Program-made: the position numbers and the translations under genes | Shown: positions 7,764 through 17,514 of the stretch, one piece after another | How positions within the stretch are numbered: position 1 is the stretch's first letter | Layout: every line of letters starts with the position of its first letter | From: Aeromicrobium camelliae | GTDB taxonomy: Bacteria > Actinomycetota > Actinomycetes > Propionibacteriales > Nocardioidaceae | Direction: 5' to 3' | DNA: 64,000 bases | NCBI RefSeq assembly: GCF_003850045.1 | Contig: NZ_RQJX01000002.1 | Coordinates: 124,001 to 188,000 of the forward strand | Notes under the pieces: generated by a model | Database searches by the model: none | Told to the model about the DNA's origin: nothing | Seen by the model: the letters and a program-made list of their open reading frames with translations, nothing else

Positions 7764-9122
7764 ATGCAGGGGTGGGAACAGCATCACCGGGCCGTCGAGG
7801 CGCTCCGCGCCTCCTACCGTCGCATCGGCCCGGGGGACCCTGTCCGCCTCGCCAAACGCACCTCCAATCTCTTCCGCCCGCGTGCGGAGTCGTCGGGCCC
7901 GGGCCTGGACGTGAGCGGCCTGGACGGCGTCATCGCCATCGACACCGCCGCCGGCACCGCCGACGTCCAGGGCATGTGCACCTACGAACGGCTCGTCGAC
8001 GAGGTACTTCCGCACGGTTTCATCCCCACCGTGGTGCCGCAGCTGCGCACTATCACACTCGGCGGAGCGGTGACCGGACTCGGCATCGAATCCACCTCTC
8101 TGCGCAACGGGCTGCCGCACGAGGCCGTGCTCGAGATGGACATCCTCACCGGATCGGGCGACCTCGTCACCGCCACGCCCGACAACGAGCACGCCGAACT
8201 GTTCGAGGCCTTCCCCAATTCCTACGGCAGCCTCGGCTACGCCGTGCGTCTGCGCATCCGACTCGAGAAGGTGCCGCGCTTCGTCGCCCTGCGCCACGTG
8301 CGCGCGAACGGAGCGACGGACGCGGTGAAGATCGTCGAGGAGGTCGCGGACAGCGCCGCCTACGACGGGCAGCGCGTCGACGCGATCGACGGCACCGCCT
8401 TCGCCCCCGACGAGATCTACCTGACCCTCGCGACGTTCACCGACACGTCTGGGCCGACCAGCGACTACACCGGTCAGGACATCTACTTCCGGTCCATTCG
8501 CGAGCGCCGCAGCGACCGGCTGACGATGCTGGACTACCTGTGGCGCTGGGACACCGACTGGTTCTGGTGCTCGGGTGCGTTCGGAGCCCAGCATCCCGTC
8601 GTGCGACGGGTCTGGCCGCGGCGGTGGCGACGCAGCGACGTCTACCACAAGCTCGTCGGACTCGACACGAAGTACGGCGCGAGCAAGCTCCTCGACCGCG
8701 TGAAGGGAGTGCCCGGGCGCGAGAAGGTCATCCAGGACATCGAGGTGCCCCTCGAGCGGCTCGGTGACTTCCTCGAGTGGTTCGACGCCGAGGTCGGGAT
8801 GCGCCCGGTCTGGCTCTGCCCCCTGCGCACCACCCGCGCGTGGCCGACCTACCCGCTCGAACCTGGCCGGCTCTACGTCAACGCCGGCTTCTGGGGCACG
8901 GTGGTCGTCCCCGCCCACACGCCCCCCGGCACCGTGAATCGCCGCATCGAAGAGGCGGTGCACCGCCTCGGCGGCCACAAATCGCTCTACTCGGAGGCCT
9001 TCTACGACCGACCCACCTTCGACTCGCTTTACGACACCGCCCGCCTCGATCGTCTGCGCCAGCAGTACGACCCCGACGAGCGTCTCAGCACCCTGTACGA
9101 CAAGGCAGTGAGGAACTCATGA
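7764..9122 (+). CDS. tmsA: FAD-dependent 10-methylene fatty acid reductase
   Basis: 452-aa oxidoreductase with an N-terminal FAD-binding (PCMH-type) domain at about 25-190; the T-L-G-G-A-V-T-G-L-G-I-E-S motif near 100 is the flavin loop. In characterised actinobacterial pairs (TmsA/BfaA) this enzyme reduces the 10-methylene intermediate made by TmsB to a 10-methyl branch, giving tuberculostearic-type lipids. Assignment rests on the FAD domain plus the directly overlapping methyltransferase gene (ATGA, 9119-9122). It is likely a membrane-associated enzyme acting on phospholipid acyl chains. The TmsC subunit found in some species is not present nearby. Confidence 0.8.
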   Translation: MQGWEQHHRAVEALRASYRRIGPGDPVRLAKRTSNLFRPRAESSGPGLDVSGLDGVIAIDTAAGTADVQGMCTYERLVDEVLPHGFIPTVVPQLRTITLGGAVTGLGIESTSLRNGLPHEAVLEMDILTGSGDLVTATPDNEHAELFEAFPNSYGSLGYAVRLRIRLEKVPRFVALRHVRANGATDAVKIVEEVADSAAYDGQRVDAIDGTAFAPDEIYLTLATFTDTSGPTSDYTGQDIYFRSIRERRSDRLTMLDYLWRWDTDWFWCSGAFGAQHPVVRRVWPRRWRRSDVYHKLVGLDTKYGASKLLDRVKGVPGREKVIQDIEVPLERLGDFLEWFDAEVGMRPVWLCPLRTTRAWPTYPLEPGRLYVNAGFWGTVVVPAHTPPGTVNRRIEEAVHRLGGHKSLYSEAFYDRPTFDSLYDTARLDRLRQQYDPDERLSTLYDKAVRNS

Positions 9123-10405
9123 CGATCGACACCCACACCAAGCTCTCCATCGCGGACGCCCTCGGGCGGCTCATGAAGGGCGGTCTCCCTTTCCGGTTCG
9201 AGGCGTACGACGGCAGCGTCGGCGGTCCTGAGGACTCGCCCATCACGGTGCGACTGGTGAACGAGCGCGGGCTGTCGTACCTCATGACCGCGCCCGGTGA
9301 CCTGGGCTTCGCGCGGGCGTACGTGGCCGGCGATCTCGAAGTCGAAGGCGTCCACCCGGGCAACCCCTACGAGGCGATGTCGCTGATCCTCAGCCAGCTG
9401 CGCTTCAAGGTGCCGTCGGCCGCCGAGATGCTCCAGGTGCTGCGCAGCCTCGGGCTCGAGCACCTCAAGCCGCCAGCACCGCCCGCCGAGGAGCACCTGC
9501 CGAAGTGGCGGCGGGCGCTGGAAGGCTTACGCCACCACAAGAACCGTGACGCGACGGCGATCCACCATCACTACGACGTGTCGAACCGGTTCTACGAGCT
9601 CGTCCTCGGCCCGTCGATGACCTACACCTGCGCCCTCTTCCCGACCGCGGACGCGACCCTGGAGGAGGCGCAGTACGCCAAGTACGACCTCATCTGCCGC
9701 AAGCTGGACCTCAAGCCGGGCGACCGCCTGCTCGACCTGGGCTGCGGCTGGGGCGGCATGGTCCGCCACGCCGCCAAGCACTACGGGGTCAAGGCGCTCG
9801 GCGTCACGCTGTCGCGTGAGCAGGCCGAGTGGGCGCAGAAAGCCATCGTGGACGAAGGCCTCACCGACCTTGCTGAGGTGCGGTTCAGCGACTACCGCGA
9901 CGTCAGCGAGACAGGGTTCGACGCGATCAGCTCCATCGGTCTCACCGAGCACATCGGCGTGCGCAACTATCCGGACTACTTCCGCTTCGCCTACGACCAC
10001 CTGCGCGACGGCGGCCGGATGCTCAACCACTGCATCACCCGCCCCGACAATGTGGCGCGGGCGACGGCGGGCGCCTTCATCGACCGGTACGTCTTCCCCG
10101 ACGGCGAGCTCACCGGCGTCGGACGCATCACCGTCGCGATGCAGGACGCGGGCCTGGAGGTGCGGCACGCGGAGAACCTGCGTGAGCATTACGCCCTCAC
10201 CCTCAAGGGCTGGTGCGAGAACCTCGAGGCGAACTGGGACGAGGCGCTCAACGAGGTCACCGTGGGGCGCGCCAAGGTCTGGGGTCTCTACATGGCCGGG
10301 TCGCGACTGGCGTTCGAGCGCAACGAGATCGAACTGCACCACGTGCTCGGCGTGAAGGTCGGCCCGGACGGGAACGCCCACTACCCGCTGCGCGTCGACT
10401 TCTGA
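9119..10405 (+). CDS. tmsB: SAM-dependent 10-methylene fatty acid synthase (CFA-like)
   Basis: 428-aa member of the cyclopropane-fatty-acyl-phospholipid synthase family. The C-terminal class I methyltransferase domain starts near 150 with HHYDVSNRFYELVLGPSMTYTCALF, followed by the SAM motif LLDLGCGWGG and SSIGLTEHIG. TmsB/BfaB transfers a methyl group from SAM to C10 of oleoyl chains, leaving a methylene that TmsA reduces. The 4-nt overlap with tmsA indicates translational coupling. A classical cyclopropane synthase is the main alternative, but the FAD-reductase partner favours the 10-methyl pathway. Confidence 0.82.
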   Translation: MTIDTHTKLSIADALGRLMKGGLPFRFEAYDGSVGGPEDSPITVRLVNERGLSYLMTAPGDLGFARAYVAGDLEVEGVHPGNPYEAMSLILSQLRFKVPSAAEMLQVLRSLGLEHLKPPAPPAEEHLPKWRRALEGLRHHKNRDATAIHHHYDVSNRFYELVLGPSMTYTCALFPTADATLEEAQYAKYDLICRKLDLKPGDRLLDLGCGWGGMVRHAAKHYGVKALGVTLSREQAEWAQKAIVDEGLTDLAEVRFSDYRDVSETGFDAISSIGLTEHIGVRNYPDYFRFAYDHLRDGGRMLNHCITRPDNVARATAGAFIDRYVFPDGELTGVGRITVAMQDAGLEVRHAENLREHYALTLKGWCENLEANWDEALNEVTVGRAKVWGLYMAGSRLAFERNEIELHHVLGVKVGPDGNAHYPLRVDF

Positions 10406-10455
10406 CCCGCTGGGGGCCAGGACCCGATGTCGGGCGCTCCGGGTAGGTTCGACTC

Positions 10456-11244
10456 GTGCGTATCGCGACCTGGAACGTCAACTCGATCCGGAGCCGTATC
10501 GACCGCGTGCTCGCCTTCCTGGAGCGTCACGACGTCGATGTCCTGGCCATGCAGGAGACCAAGTGCCGCGAGGACCAGTTCCCGGCGCTCGAGCTCTCCT
10601 CGATGGGCTACGAGTTCGCGCATTTCGGTGTGAACCAATGGAACGGCGTGGCCATCGCGTCCCGGGTGGGGCTCGAGGACGTCGCCATGCAGTTCGCCGA
10701 CGACCAGCCGCAGTTCGCCGAGGTCCTCGAACCGCGGGCGATCGGCGCCACCTGCGGCGGTGTGCGGATGTGGAGCCTCTACGTGCCTAACGGCCGAGAG
10801 CTGGACCACGAGCACTACGTGTACAAGCTGCAGTGGCTCGAGCGCTTGCGCGCGGCGGGCGAGGCCTGGCTGGCGGACGATCCGCAGGCGCAGGTCGCCC
10901 TCACCGGTGACTGGAACATCGCGCCGCAGGATGACGACGTGTGGGACATCGACGTCTTCGCCGGGAAGACCCACGTCTCGCCGGCCGAGCGTGCGGCGTT
11001 CAACGCGATCGTCGAGACCGGCTATGCCGACGTCGTCCGGCCGCACACGCCGGGCCCGGGCGTCTACACCTACTGGGACTATCAGCAACTGAGCTTCCCG
11101 AAGCGCAAGGGCATGCGGATCGACTTCATCCTCGGCTCGCCGGCGCTCGCGGAGCGGGTGACCGGGGCGTTCATCGACCGCGAGGAGCGCAAGGGCAAGG
11201 GCGCGAGCGACCACGCGCCCGTGGTGGTCGACCTCGCCGACTGA
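10456..11244 (+). CDS. xth: Exodeoxyribonuclease III
   Basis: 262-aa AP endonuclease/3'-exonuclease of base-excision repair. All family motifs are visible: start RIATWNVNSIRSR, QETKC near 34, LYVPNG near 108, GDWNIAP near 152, and the C-terminal SDHAPVVVDL. GTG at 10456 is 6 nt after TAGGTT (10444-10449), consistent with a leaderless mRNA. It is convergent with the mnh operon, whose last stop is 3 nt away. Confidence 0.93.
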   Translation: MRIATWNVNSIRSRIDRVLAFLERHDVDVLAMQETKCREDQFPALELSSMGYEFAHFGVNQWNGVAIASRVGLEDVAMQFADDQPQFAEVLEPRAIGATCGGVRMWSLYVPNGRELDHEHYVYKLQWLERLRAAGEAWLADDPQAQVALTGDWNIAPQDDDVWDIDVFAGKTHVSPAERAAFNAIVETGYADVVRPHTPGPGVYTYWDYQQLSFPKRKGMRIDFILGSPALAERVTGAFIDREERKGKGASDHAPVVVDLAD

Positions 11245-11247
11245 GCG

Positions 11248-11583
11248 TCAGGGCTTCTCGCCGCGCTCGGCGGGCGTCTCCACGACGGTGAGCCGTTCCT
11301 TGTCCACCAAGGCGGTGCGGAACGAGGCGCGGCCGACCATGTGCGCCGAGACCGGCGCCGTGAGCAGCTGGAAGACGGCCACCACGACGATGATCGTCAG
11401 GTCGCCGAGGTCCTCGGCCTGCAAGGCGAGCCCGGCGAGGATCAGCAGCAGACCGAGTGTCTGCGGCTTGGTCGCGGCGTGCATGCGGGTCAGCAGTTCG
11501 GGGAACCGCACGATGCCGATCGCGGCGACGAGGGCCAACGAGGCGCCGAGGATCAGCAGCACGCCGGTGATGACGTCGATCAT
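11248..11583 (-). CDS. mnhG: Mrp antiporter subunit G
   Basis: 111-aa membrane protein with three predicted helices, the last gene of the mnh operon. The family motif GIVRFPELLTRMHAATKPQTLG is visible at about 26-47. MnhG is a small subunit of the multi-subunit Na+(K+)/H+ antiporter that exports cations using the proton gradient. Its ATG overlaps the mnhF stop by 4 nt. Confidence 0.92.
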   Translation of the reverse strand: MIDVITGVLLILGASLALVAAIGIVRFPELLTRMHAATKPQTLGLLLILAGLALQAEDLGDLTIIVVVAVFQLLTAPVSAHMVGRASFRTALVDKERLTVVETPAERGEKP

Positions 11584-11915
11584 GCCTGTCCTCCTCGCCG
11601 GATGTCGGCCTGACGCTGCTGCTCCTCGGGCACCTTGGCCCGGGTCGCAGCGATCTTGTCCGAGTCGGGGGCCGCGTAACGGGCGATGCTGACCGACCCG
11701 AGGAACGCGACGAGGGAGAGCGCCACCAGCACGGGCAGCGTGTTGCGGTGGCCGTTGACCGCGGCCTCGACCCCGATGACGCCGACGCACGCCGCCACGA
11801 AGACGTCGGCGGCGACGGTGCGGTCGAGCATCGTCGGCCCCCGGACGATGCGGATCGTGCAGAGCACGCCGGTCAGTCCGAGGATGACGGCGCACGTGAT
11901 ACCGACGATCGTCAT
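11580..11915 (-). CDS. mnhF: Mrp antiporter subunit F
   Basis: 111-aa subunit with three predicted helices. The IRIVRGPTMLDRTVAADV motif typical of MrpF lies at about 23-40. The C-terminal 35 residues are polar and probably cytoplasmic. Overlaps mnhE and mnhG by 4 nt each. Confidence 0.92.
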   Translation of the reverse strand: MTIVGITCAVILGLTGVLCTIRIVRGPTMLDRTVAADVFVAACVGVIGVEAAVNGHRNTLPVLVALSLVAFLGSVSIARYAAPDSDKIAATRAKVPEEQQRQADIRRGGQA

Positions 11916-12451
11916 GCGGTCACGTCCTCTCGCAGTCGGGCGGTGCTGGCCTCCAGCTCTTCGCGCGAGCCGAAGGCGGCGATCACGCGATGCTCCTGGG
12001 CCCGGGCCTTGCGGCGGGCGGCCTCGACCCGTTCGGGTGTGGACCCGTCGAGGACGTGCAGCCACATCCTCCCGTTGTCTGCGTCGAGCTCGATGAGCAG
12101 GGAGCCCGGCACCAGGGAGACGAACTCGCCCGACAGCACCTGCAACAGGTCCGAACGGCTCACGAGGTGCACCTCGATGACCGCGCTCTTGGGCGGCGCG
12201 GCCGGGCGGACCGCGGTCCAGGCCACCTGGAAGCTCGCGAGGACGAGGTCGTAGAGGAACCGCCCGACGAGCACGAGAAGACGCAGCGGGCGCAACGTCG
12301 CGGTGAGATTGACGGGCGGGAACGGGAAGACGACGACCACCAGGGTCGAGACCAGCAGACCGCCCACGACGTTGAGCGGGCTGACCTCGCCCCACAGCAT
12401 CGTCCAGATGATCGTGAGGGCGATGATGACCGGAACGCGCACGATGTTCAT
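11912..12451 (-). CDS. mnhE: Mrp antiporter subunit E
   Basis: 179-aa subunit with an N-terminal membrane part (helices at about 5-45 and 60-80) and a soluble C-terminal domain (VIEVHLVSRSDLLQVLSGEFVSLVPGSLLIELD), as in MrpE. The C-terminal tail rich in Arg/Glu is somewhat longer than in Bacillus MrpE. ATGA overlaps with both neighbours suggest coupled translation. Confidence 0.9.
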   Translation of the reverse strand: MNIVRVPVIIALTIIWTMLWGEVSPLNVVGGLLVSTLVVVVFPFPPVNLTATLRPLRLLVLVGRFLYDLVLASFQVAWTAVRPAAPPKSAVIEVHLVSRSDLLQVLSGEFVSLVPGSLLIELDADNGRMWLHVLDGSTPERVEAARRKARAQEHRVIAAFGSREELEASTARLREDVTA

Positions 12452-14061
12452 CGGTTCAGCACCGCCTCGATGTAGGGCTGTCGGTCCACCAGTTCGACGG
12501 CCGCGCGCTGGGCGTAGCTCATCAGCGGTCCGGCGAACACGGTCAGCGCGACGGTCACGAAGGCCAGGAAGAGGGTCGGGCCGGCCATGCCGCGCGGAAG
12601 CCGCTTCTCCTCACGCTCCTCGGTCCACGCCGTGGCCCGCTGGGTCTTCGTGCCGACCCCGCGTGCGCCGTGCAGGGACCCTGCCGGGGTCCACGACCCG
12701 GTGTCGACCTGCGACACGTCCGGCGAGTCCTCGCCCTTGGGCTGCCAGAAGGCGCGGTTCCAGATCTTCGCGATCGCGTACAGGGTCAGCAGGCTCGTGA
12801 CGATGGCCGCGACGACGCCCAGGGTCGCCAGTCCCGCCTCGTCCTCGATGCCGGCCTCCATCAGCGCGAGCTTGCCGAAGAAGCCCGAGAACGGAGGGAT
12901 TCCCGCGAGGTTCATCGCCGGCACGAAGAACATGATCGACAGAATCGGCGCGAGCCGGGCGAGACCGCCGAGCCGATCGAGGTTCGTGGTGCCGGCCCGG
13001 TACTCGATGAGGCCGGCCACGAGGAACAGCGTGGTCTGGACGGTGATGTGGTGCGCGATGTAGAAGACCGCGCCGGTCATGCCCAGCTCGGTGCCGACGG
13101 CGATGCCGAACAGCATGTAACCGATGTGACTGACGAGCGTGAAGGACAGGACACGTTTGACGTCCGACTGCGCGACCGCGCCGAGGATGCCGATGACCAT
13201 CGTGAGGATCGATGCCCACAGCAGCAGCGTGCGCAGATTGTCCCCCGGGAAGAGCAGCGTCTGCGTCCGCAAGATCGCGTAGATGCCGACCTTGGTGAGC
13301 AGCCCGGCGAACACCGCGGTGACCGGCGCCGGTGCCGTGGGGTAGGAGTCCGGCAGCCAGGCGTACAGCGGGAAGACGGCCGCTTTGACCGCGAAGGTCA
13401 GCAGCAGCAGCAATTGGAGCACCGTCGAGATCCCCGTGGGGAGCTCGGCGAACCGGCTGGCCAGCTGCGCGAAGTTGACCGTTCCCGTCGCGGCGTAGAC
13501 CGCGCCGATCGAGATGAGGAACAGCACCGAGGAGATCAGGCTGACGATGATGTAGATCGTGCCCGAACGGACGCGGGCGTTGGTGCCGCCCAACGTGATG
13601 AGCACGTACGAGGAGGCCAGCAGGATCTCGAAGCCGACGAACAGGTTGAAGAGGTCGGCGGACAAGAACGCGTTGGAGACGCCGGCGCTCAGCACGAGGA
13701 ACGTCGGATAGAAGACCGACAGCGGTGTCTGTCGTCCGAACTCCACGACGCCCTGCCCGATCGAGTACAGCAGCACGCACAGCGTGACGATGGTCGAGAC
13801 GATCAGCATGAGCGAGCTGAACCGGTCGGCGATGAGGCTGATGCCGAGCTCGGCCGGCCAGCCGCCCACGTTGAAGGTCTGCGGACCGTACGCGTCGGAG
13901 CGGTAGAGCAGGATGCCCGCGGCCGCGACCACGAGCCCCAGCGTCACGATGCTGACGATGCGCTGCACCGCGGCCGAGCGACCGGCGGCCAGACACAGCC
14001 CGGCGCCCAGCAGCGGGATGATGACCGGTGCGAGAACCAGCTGTTCGAGGATGTGGTTCAT
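12448..14061 (-). CDS. mnhD: Mrp antiporter subunit D
   Basis: 537-aa polytopic protein homologous to complex I proton-pumping subunits (NuoN/NuoM type), about 14 helices. The proton_antipo_M core (about 130-420) is visible, with FVGFEILLASSYVLITLG and KAAVFPLYAWLPDSYPTAPAPVTAVFAG carrying the conserved Glu and Lys residues of the proton channel. A polar insertion at about 440-490 precedes the last helix. It works with MnhA as one of two proton-conducting modules. Confidence 0.93.
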   Translation of the reverse strand: MNHILEQLVLAPVIIPLLGAGLCLAAGRSAAVQRIVSIVTLGLVVAAAGILLYRSDAYGPQTFNVGGWPAELGISLIADRFSSLMLIVSTIVTLCVLLYSIGQGVVEFGRQTPLSVFYPTFLVLSAGVSNAFLSADLFNLFVGFEILLASSYVLITLGGTNARVRSGTIYIIVSLISSVLFLISIGAVYAATGTVNFAQLASRFAELPTGISTVLQLLLLLTFAVKAAVFPLYAWLPDSYPTAPAPVTAVFAGLLTKVGIYAILRTQTLLFPGDNLRTLLLWASILTMVIGILGAVAQSDVKRVLSFTLVSHIGYMLFGIAVGTELGMTGAVFYIAHHITVQTTLFLVAGLIEYRAGTTNLDRLGGLARLAPILSIMFFVPAMNLAGIPPFSGFFGKLALMEAGIEDEAGLATLGVVAAIVTSLLTLYAIAKIWNRAFWQPKGEDSPDVSQVDTGSWTPAGSLHGARGVGTKTQRATAWTEEREEKRLPRGMAGPTLFLAFVTVALTVFAGPLMSYAQRAAVELVDRQPYIEAVLNR

Positions 14062-14555
14062 CGGCGGTTCTCCTCGCCCACGCTGGTCTCGGCGTCGGCC
14101 GCGACCCCGACGTCGAGGGTGTCGTCGTTGTCGAGGTAATCCTCGTCGGGCATCGCCTCGTCCGGGAGGGCTTCGTCGAAGGTCGTGGACACCTCGTCGC
14201 GCTCAGCCCGGCGGCGGATGAAGTCGTCCTCGAGGTCGTCCTGGACGTCGTCGGTGCCGGTGAGCTGATACGCGCGATAGGCGAGCGCCAACCCGAAAGC
14301 GGTGACGCCGAGGGTGATGACGATCGCGGTCAAGGCCATCGCCTGGGGGAGTGGGTCGCTCATGCGGCCCTCGCCGATCCCGATGAGCGGGGCCCGGCCG
14401 GCGGGGCCCGAGGCCACGAGGAACAGCACGTTGAGTCCGTTGCCGATCAGCACGAAGCCGATGAGGATGCGGGTCAGGCTGCGCTCCAGGACGAGGGTCA
14501 CGCCCGAGCCGACCATGACGCCGACCACGATGACGAGGATGAGATTCGGGCTCAT
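14058..14555 (-). CDS. mnhC: Mrp antiporter subunit C
   Basis: 165-aa NuoK-like subunit. Helices at about 4-22, 28-49 and 73-97 include the motif LIGFVLIGNGLNVLFL. The C-terminal acidic tail of about 65 residues after the last helix is longer than in most MnhC proteins; it is rich in Asp/Glu and probably cytoplasmic. It overlaps mnhA-B and mnhD by 4 nt. Confidence 0.92.
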   Translation of the reverse strand: MSPNLILVIVVGVMVGSGVTLVLERSLTRILIGFVLIGNGLNVLFLVASGPAGRAPLIGIGEGRMSDPLPQAMALTAIVITLGVTAFGLALAYRAYQLTGTDDVQDDLEDDFIRRRAERDEVSTTFDEALPDEAMPDEDYLDNDDTLDVGVAADAETSVGEENRR

Positions 14556-17419
14556 GCCGGCACCACCTCTTCCTCCTGCTCCTCGGCTTCGTCTTGCGCC
14601 TGCGCGTCGATGCCGCTGCCGAGACTGCGCAGGACGTCGATCGCGAGTCCCACGACGACGAGGTACACGCCGACGTCGAAGAACACCGACGTGACGAGGT
14701 GCAACTCGCCCAGTAGCGGGATGGGAATGTCGACGATCGCGCTCTGCAGCACCCCGCCGCCGAGCAGGGTCGGGACGATGCCCGAGAGCGCTGCCAGCGC
14801 GAGGCCGATGCCGAGCACCATGCCCGCGTCGACGGGCGCCGCGTTGTCCAGCTCCTCACGTCCGCCGGCGAGGTAGCGGATCATGAGCGCGAGTCCGGCG
14901 ATGAGACCGCCCGCGAAGCCGCCACCGGGCGAATTGTGGCCCGAGAGCATCAAGTAGATCGAGAACACGATGACCGTGTGGAAGATCAGGCGCGTGACGA
15001 TCTCGAAGACGATGGACCGTCGGGCGTCGTGCAGGTTGGCCGCGAGCCACTGGTTCGAGTCCGGCGTGGTGACCCGATGCGGCCGGCTGAGGCTCCGCGT
15101 CGAGCGGTCGGTGATGAGGAAGATGAGGCTGGCGATACCCGTGGCGGCGACGACCAGCACACTGAGTTCGCCGAGGGTGTCCCAGGCGCGGATGTCGACG
15201 AGCGTGACGTTGACGATGTTCTTGCCGCCGCCGTAGGTGTACGCCGGTTCCTCCCAGCCCTCCGAGATCGGGGTGGCGGTGCGCGCGTTGGTGGCCAGCA
15301 GGGCGACCGCGGATACGAAGACCCCGACCAGCACGCCGATCGAGATACGCAGCCACCGCATCACCGTGAAGGGGCGGTCGGAGAAGAACGGGGGGAGGCG
15401 ACGCAGGACGAGGACGAAGGTCACCAGCAGGAAGGTCTCGACGAGCACCTGGGTGAGCGCGAGGTCCGGCGCGCCGTGGGCTACGAAGAGGATGGCCGTG
15501 CCGTAGCCGGTGACACCGAGCAGCAGGACCGCCCGCAGCCGCCGGCGCGAGCGGACGACGAGCACGGCGGCGACGATCATCAGCAGGCCAGCCGCCATCT
15601 GCAGGTAGTTGTCCGCGAGCCGGATCTCGCTGACCTGCGGGGTCTCCCACGCTCGGACGAGCGCGAAGCCCGGCACGATGATGAGCGTGACCAAGATGAC
15701 GCCGAGGTAGAACGGCAGCGAACCACGCTGCGTGCGACCGGTGACCTCGACGGCGAGACGATCCACGCCGCGCATGAGCGCGTGGTAGGAGCGGTCGGCG
15801 TCGGGCATCGGCAGCCGGTCGACGATCGCGTGCTGGGCCGCCGCCACCGGATGGCGCCCGAAGAACAGCGCGAGGCCGGTGACCGCGGTGAGGATCGACA
15901 GCCACAGGGCCGGGGTGAACCCGTGCCAGAGGGTGAGCACGGGTTCGTGCGCACCTTCGGCGAACGCTTCGCCGTACGTGGCGACACGGGGAGTCAGCCA
16001 GCCGCCGACGAAACCGCCCACCACGGTGAACACGGTGATGAAGGCGGGGACGAGGGAGAATCCCAGCGCGAAAGCGCGCGGGTGGCAAGGTTCGACGCCG
16101 GGCTTGTCGGCGAAGGCGCCCCAGACGAAGCGCGCCGAGTACGCCATCGTGAGGATCGACCCGAGGACGATCCCGGCCAGTGCCAGCCGGGCGGCGAGGG
16201 TGTTCCAGCCCAGGTCGGCGCCGAGATCGAGGTAGGCCGCGAAGGCCGCCTCTTTGGCGGTGAACCCGAACAGCGGTGGAATGCCGGCCATGGACGCCGC
16301 GGCCACGAGACTCGTGACGAACAGCAGCGGCCGTGCTTTGCGCATGCCGGACAGTTCGCGCAGATCACGCGTGCCGACGGAGCGGTCGATGATGCCGACG
16401 ACGAGGAACAACGCGGACTTGAAGAGCGCGTGCGCCACCAGCAGCGACAGCGCCGCGAAGGCAGCCGAACGGGTGCCGGTCCCCGCGAGCGCGACGAGGA
16501 AGCCCAGCTGGCTGACCGTGCCGTACGCGAGCAGCAGCTTGATGTCGTACTGGCGCAACGCCCGCAGGCCGCCGATGAGCATCGTGACGATGCCCAGCGC
16601 GACCAGCAGGGGGCGCCAACCCGGGACATCGGCGAAGTCCGGAGCCATCACGGCGACGAGGAAGACGCCGGCTTTGACCATGGCCGCGGCGTGCAGGTAG
16701 GCGCTCACCGGGGTGGGAGCGGCCATCGCCCCGGGGAGCCAGAAGTGGAACGGCACGAGGGCGGACTTCGACAGGGCGCCGACGAGGATCAGCATGACCC
16801 CCGCGATCACGATGCCCTCGAGCGGCGGCGGCGAGGCGACGATCTCGCTCAGCAGCGGCGTGCCGGACTCGACGGCGAGGATCACGAGGCCCATCAGCAT
16901 CGCGAGCCCGCCGAACGTCGTGACGATGAGAGCACTGAGCGCAGCGCGCCGGTTGGCCCGGCGGTCCGGGTTGTGGCCGATCAGCAGGAACGACAGGACC
17001 GTCGTGAGCTCCCAGAACGTGTAGAGGATGAACACGTTGTCGGAGAGGACGAGGCCCAGCATCGCCCCGGCGAAGCCCGTGAGCACGCCCGCGAACCGCC
17101 AGATCTCCGGGTCACGAGGGCGGAAGTACCACGAGCAGTAGACGAGAACCAGCGCGCCGATCCCCGTGACGAGGAGAGCGAGGATCGCGGCGAACGGGCC
17201 GAGGGTGAAGTCGAGATGGAGGCCGATCGGCTCGATCCACGTGACTCGCTCATGGACGGGCTCGCCTGACGCGGTGACGTCGAGAGCCCGGGGGAGGAGA
17301 TACGCGAAGGAGGCGCCTGGTGCCAGGGCCAGAATCCAGAAGGCGCGCCGATCAAGCGCTTTGACGAGGGCAGGGGCCACCCCTGCGGCGAGGAAATGGA
17401 GCGCGACGAGCCAGACCAT
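14552..17419 (-). CDS. mnhA: Fused Mrp antiporter subunits A and B
   Basis: 955-aa polytopic protein. The N-terminal part is MnhA: NuoL-like core at about 55-470, with FILYTFWELTTVLSFLLIGHN near 125 and PFHFWLPGAMAAPTPVSAYLHAAAMVKAG near 225. A DUF4040-like region lies at about 610-690, and the C-terminal 150 residues are an MnhB domain (LIFHTVIVFSIYLMLSGHNSPGGGFAGGL). The fusion explains why no separate mnhB exists. ATG at 17419 is chosen because it begins the usual MnhA sequence VWLVALHFLAAGVAP; an in-frame ATG at 17467 would add 16 unlike residues. First gene of the mnh operon, divergent from the gene at 17515. Confidence 0.93.
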   Translation of the reverse strand: MVWLVALHFLAAGVAPALVKALDRRAFWILALAPGASFAYLLPRALDVTASGEPVHERVTWIEPIGLHLDFTLGPFAAILALLVTGIGALVLVYCSWYFRPRDPEIWRFAGVLTGFAGAMLGLVLSDNVFILYTFWELTTVLSFLLIGHNPDRRANRRAALSALIVTTFGGLAMLMGLVILAVESGTPLLSEIVASPPPLEGIVIAGVMLILVGALSKSALVPFHFWLPGAMAAPTPVSAYLHAAAMVKAGVFLVAVMAPDFADVPGWRPLLVALGIVTMLIGGLRALRQYDIKLLLAYGTVSQLGFLVALAGTGTRSAAFAALSLLVAHALFKSALFLVVGIIDRSVGTRDLRELSGMRKARPLLFVTSLVAAASMAGIPPLFGFTAKEAAFAAYLDLGADLGWNTLAARLALAGIVLGSILTMAYSARFVWGAFADKPGVEPCHPRAFALGFSLVPAFITVFTVVGGFVGGWLTPRVATYGEAFAEGAHEPVLTLWHGFTPALWLSILTAVTGLALFFGRHPVAAAQHAIVDRLPMPDADRSYHALMRGVDRLAVEVTGRTQRGSLPFYLGVILVTLIIVPGFALVRAWETPQVSEIRLADNYLQMAAGLLMIVAAVLVVRSRRRLRAVLLLGVTGYGTAILFVAHGAPDLALTQVLVETFLLVTFVLVLRRLPPFFSDRPFTVMRWLRISIGVLVGVFVSAVALLATNARTATPISEGWEEPAYTYGGGKNIVNVTLVDIRAWDTLGELSVLVVAATGIASLIFLITDRSTRSLSRPHRVTTPDSNQWLAANLHDARRSIVFEIVTRLIFHTVIVFSIYLMLSGHNSPGGGFAGGLIAGLALMIRYLAGGREELDNAAPVDAGMVLGIGLALAALSGIVPTLLGGGVLQSAIVDIPIPLLGELHLVTSVFFDVGVYLVVVGLAIDVLRSLGSGIDAQAQDEAEEQEEEVVPA

Positions 17420-17514
17420 GGGTAGGGCAAGGGTATCGGAGAGCGCCCAGCACTGCCTGCGGCGCATCGCGGCGAGAACCAGCGGACGCGTCGCTCCGGT
17501 GTGATCATAGACCC

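Noticed and set aside
12670..14139. Plus-strand open frame of 489 codons antisense to mnhD
   Set aside because: Same reason: low-complexity charged sequence opposite a clear antiporter gene.
14936..17269. Plus-strand open frame of 777 codons antisense to mnhA-B
   Set aside because: It is the complement of a well-supported Mrp gene. High GC makes long antisense frames common, and its composition (Arg/Asp/Glu/His-rich, no domains) is typical of such shadows.
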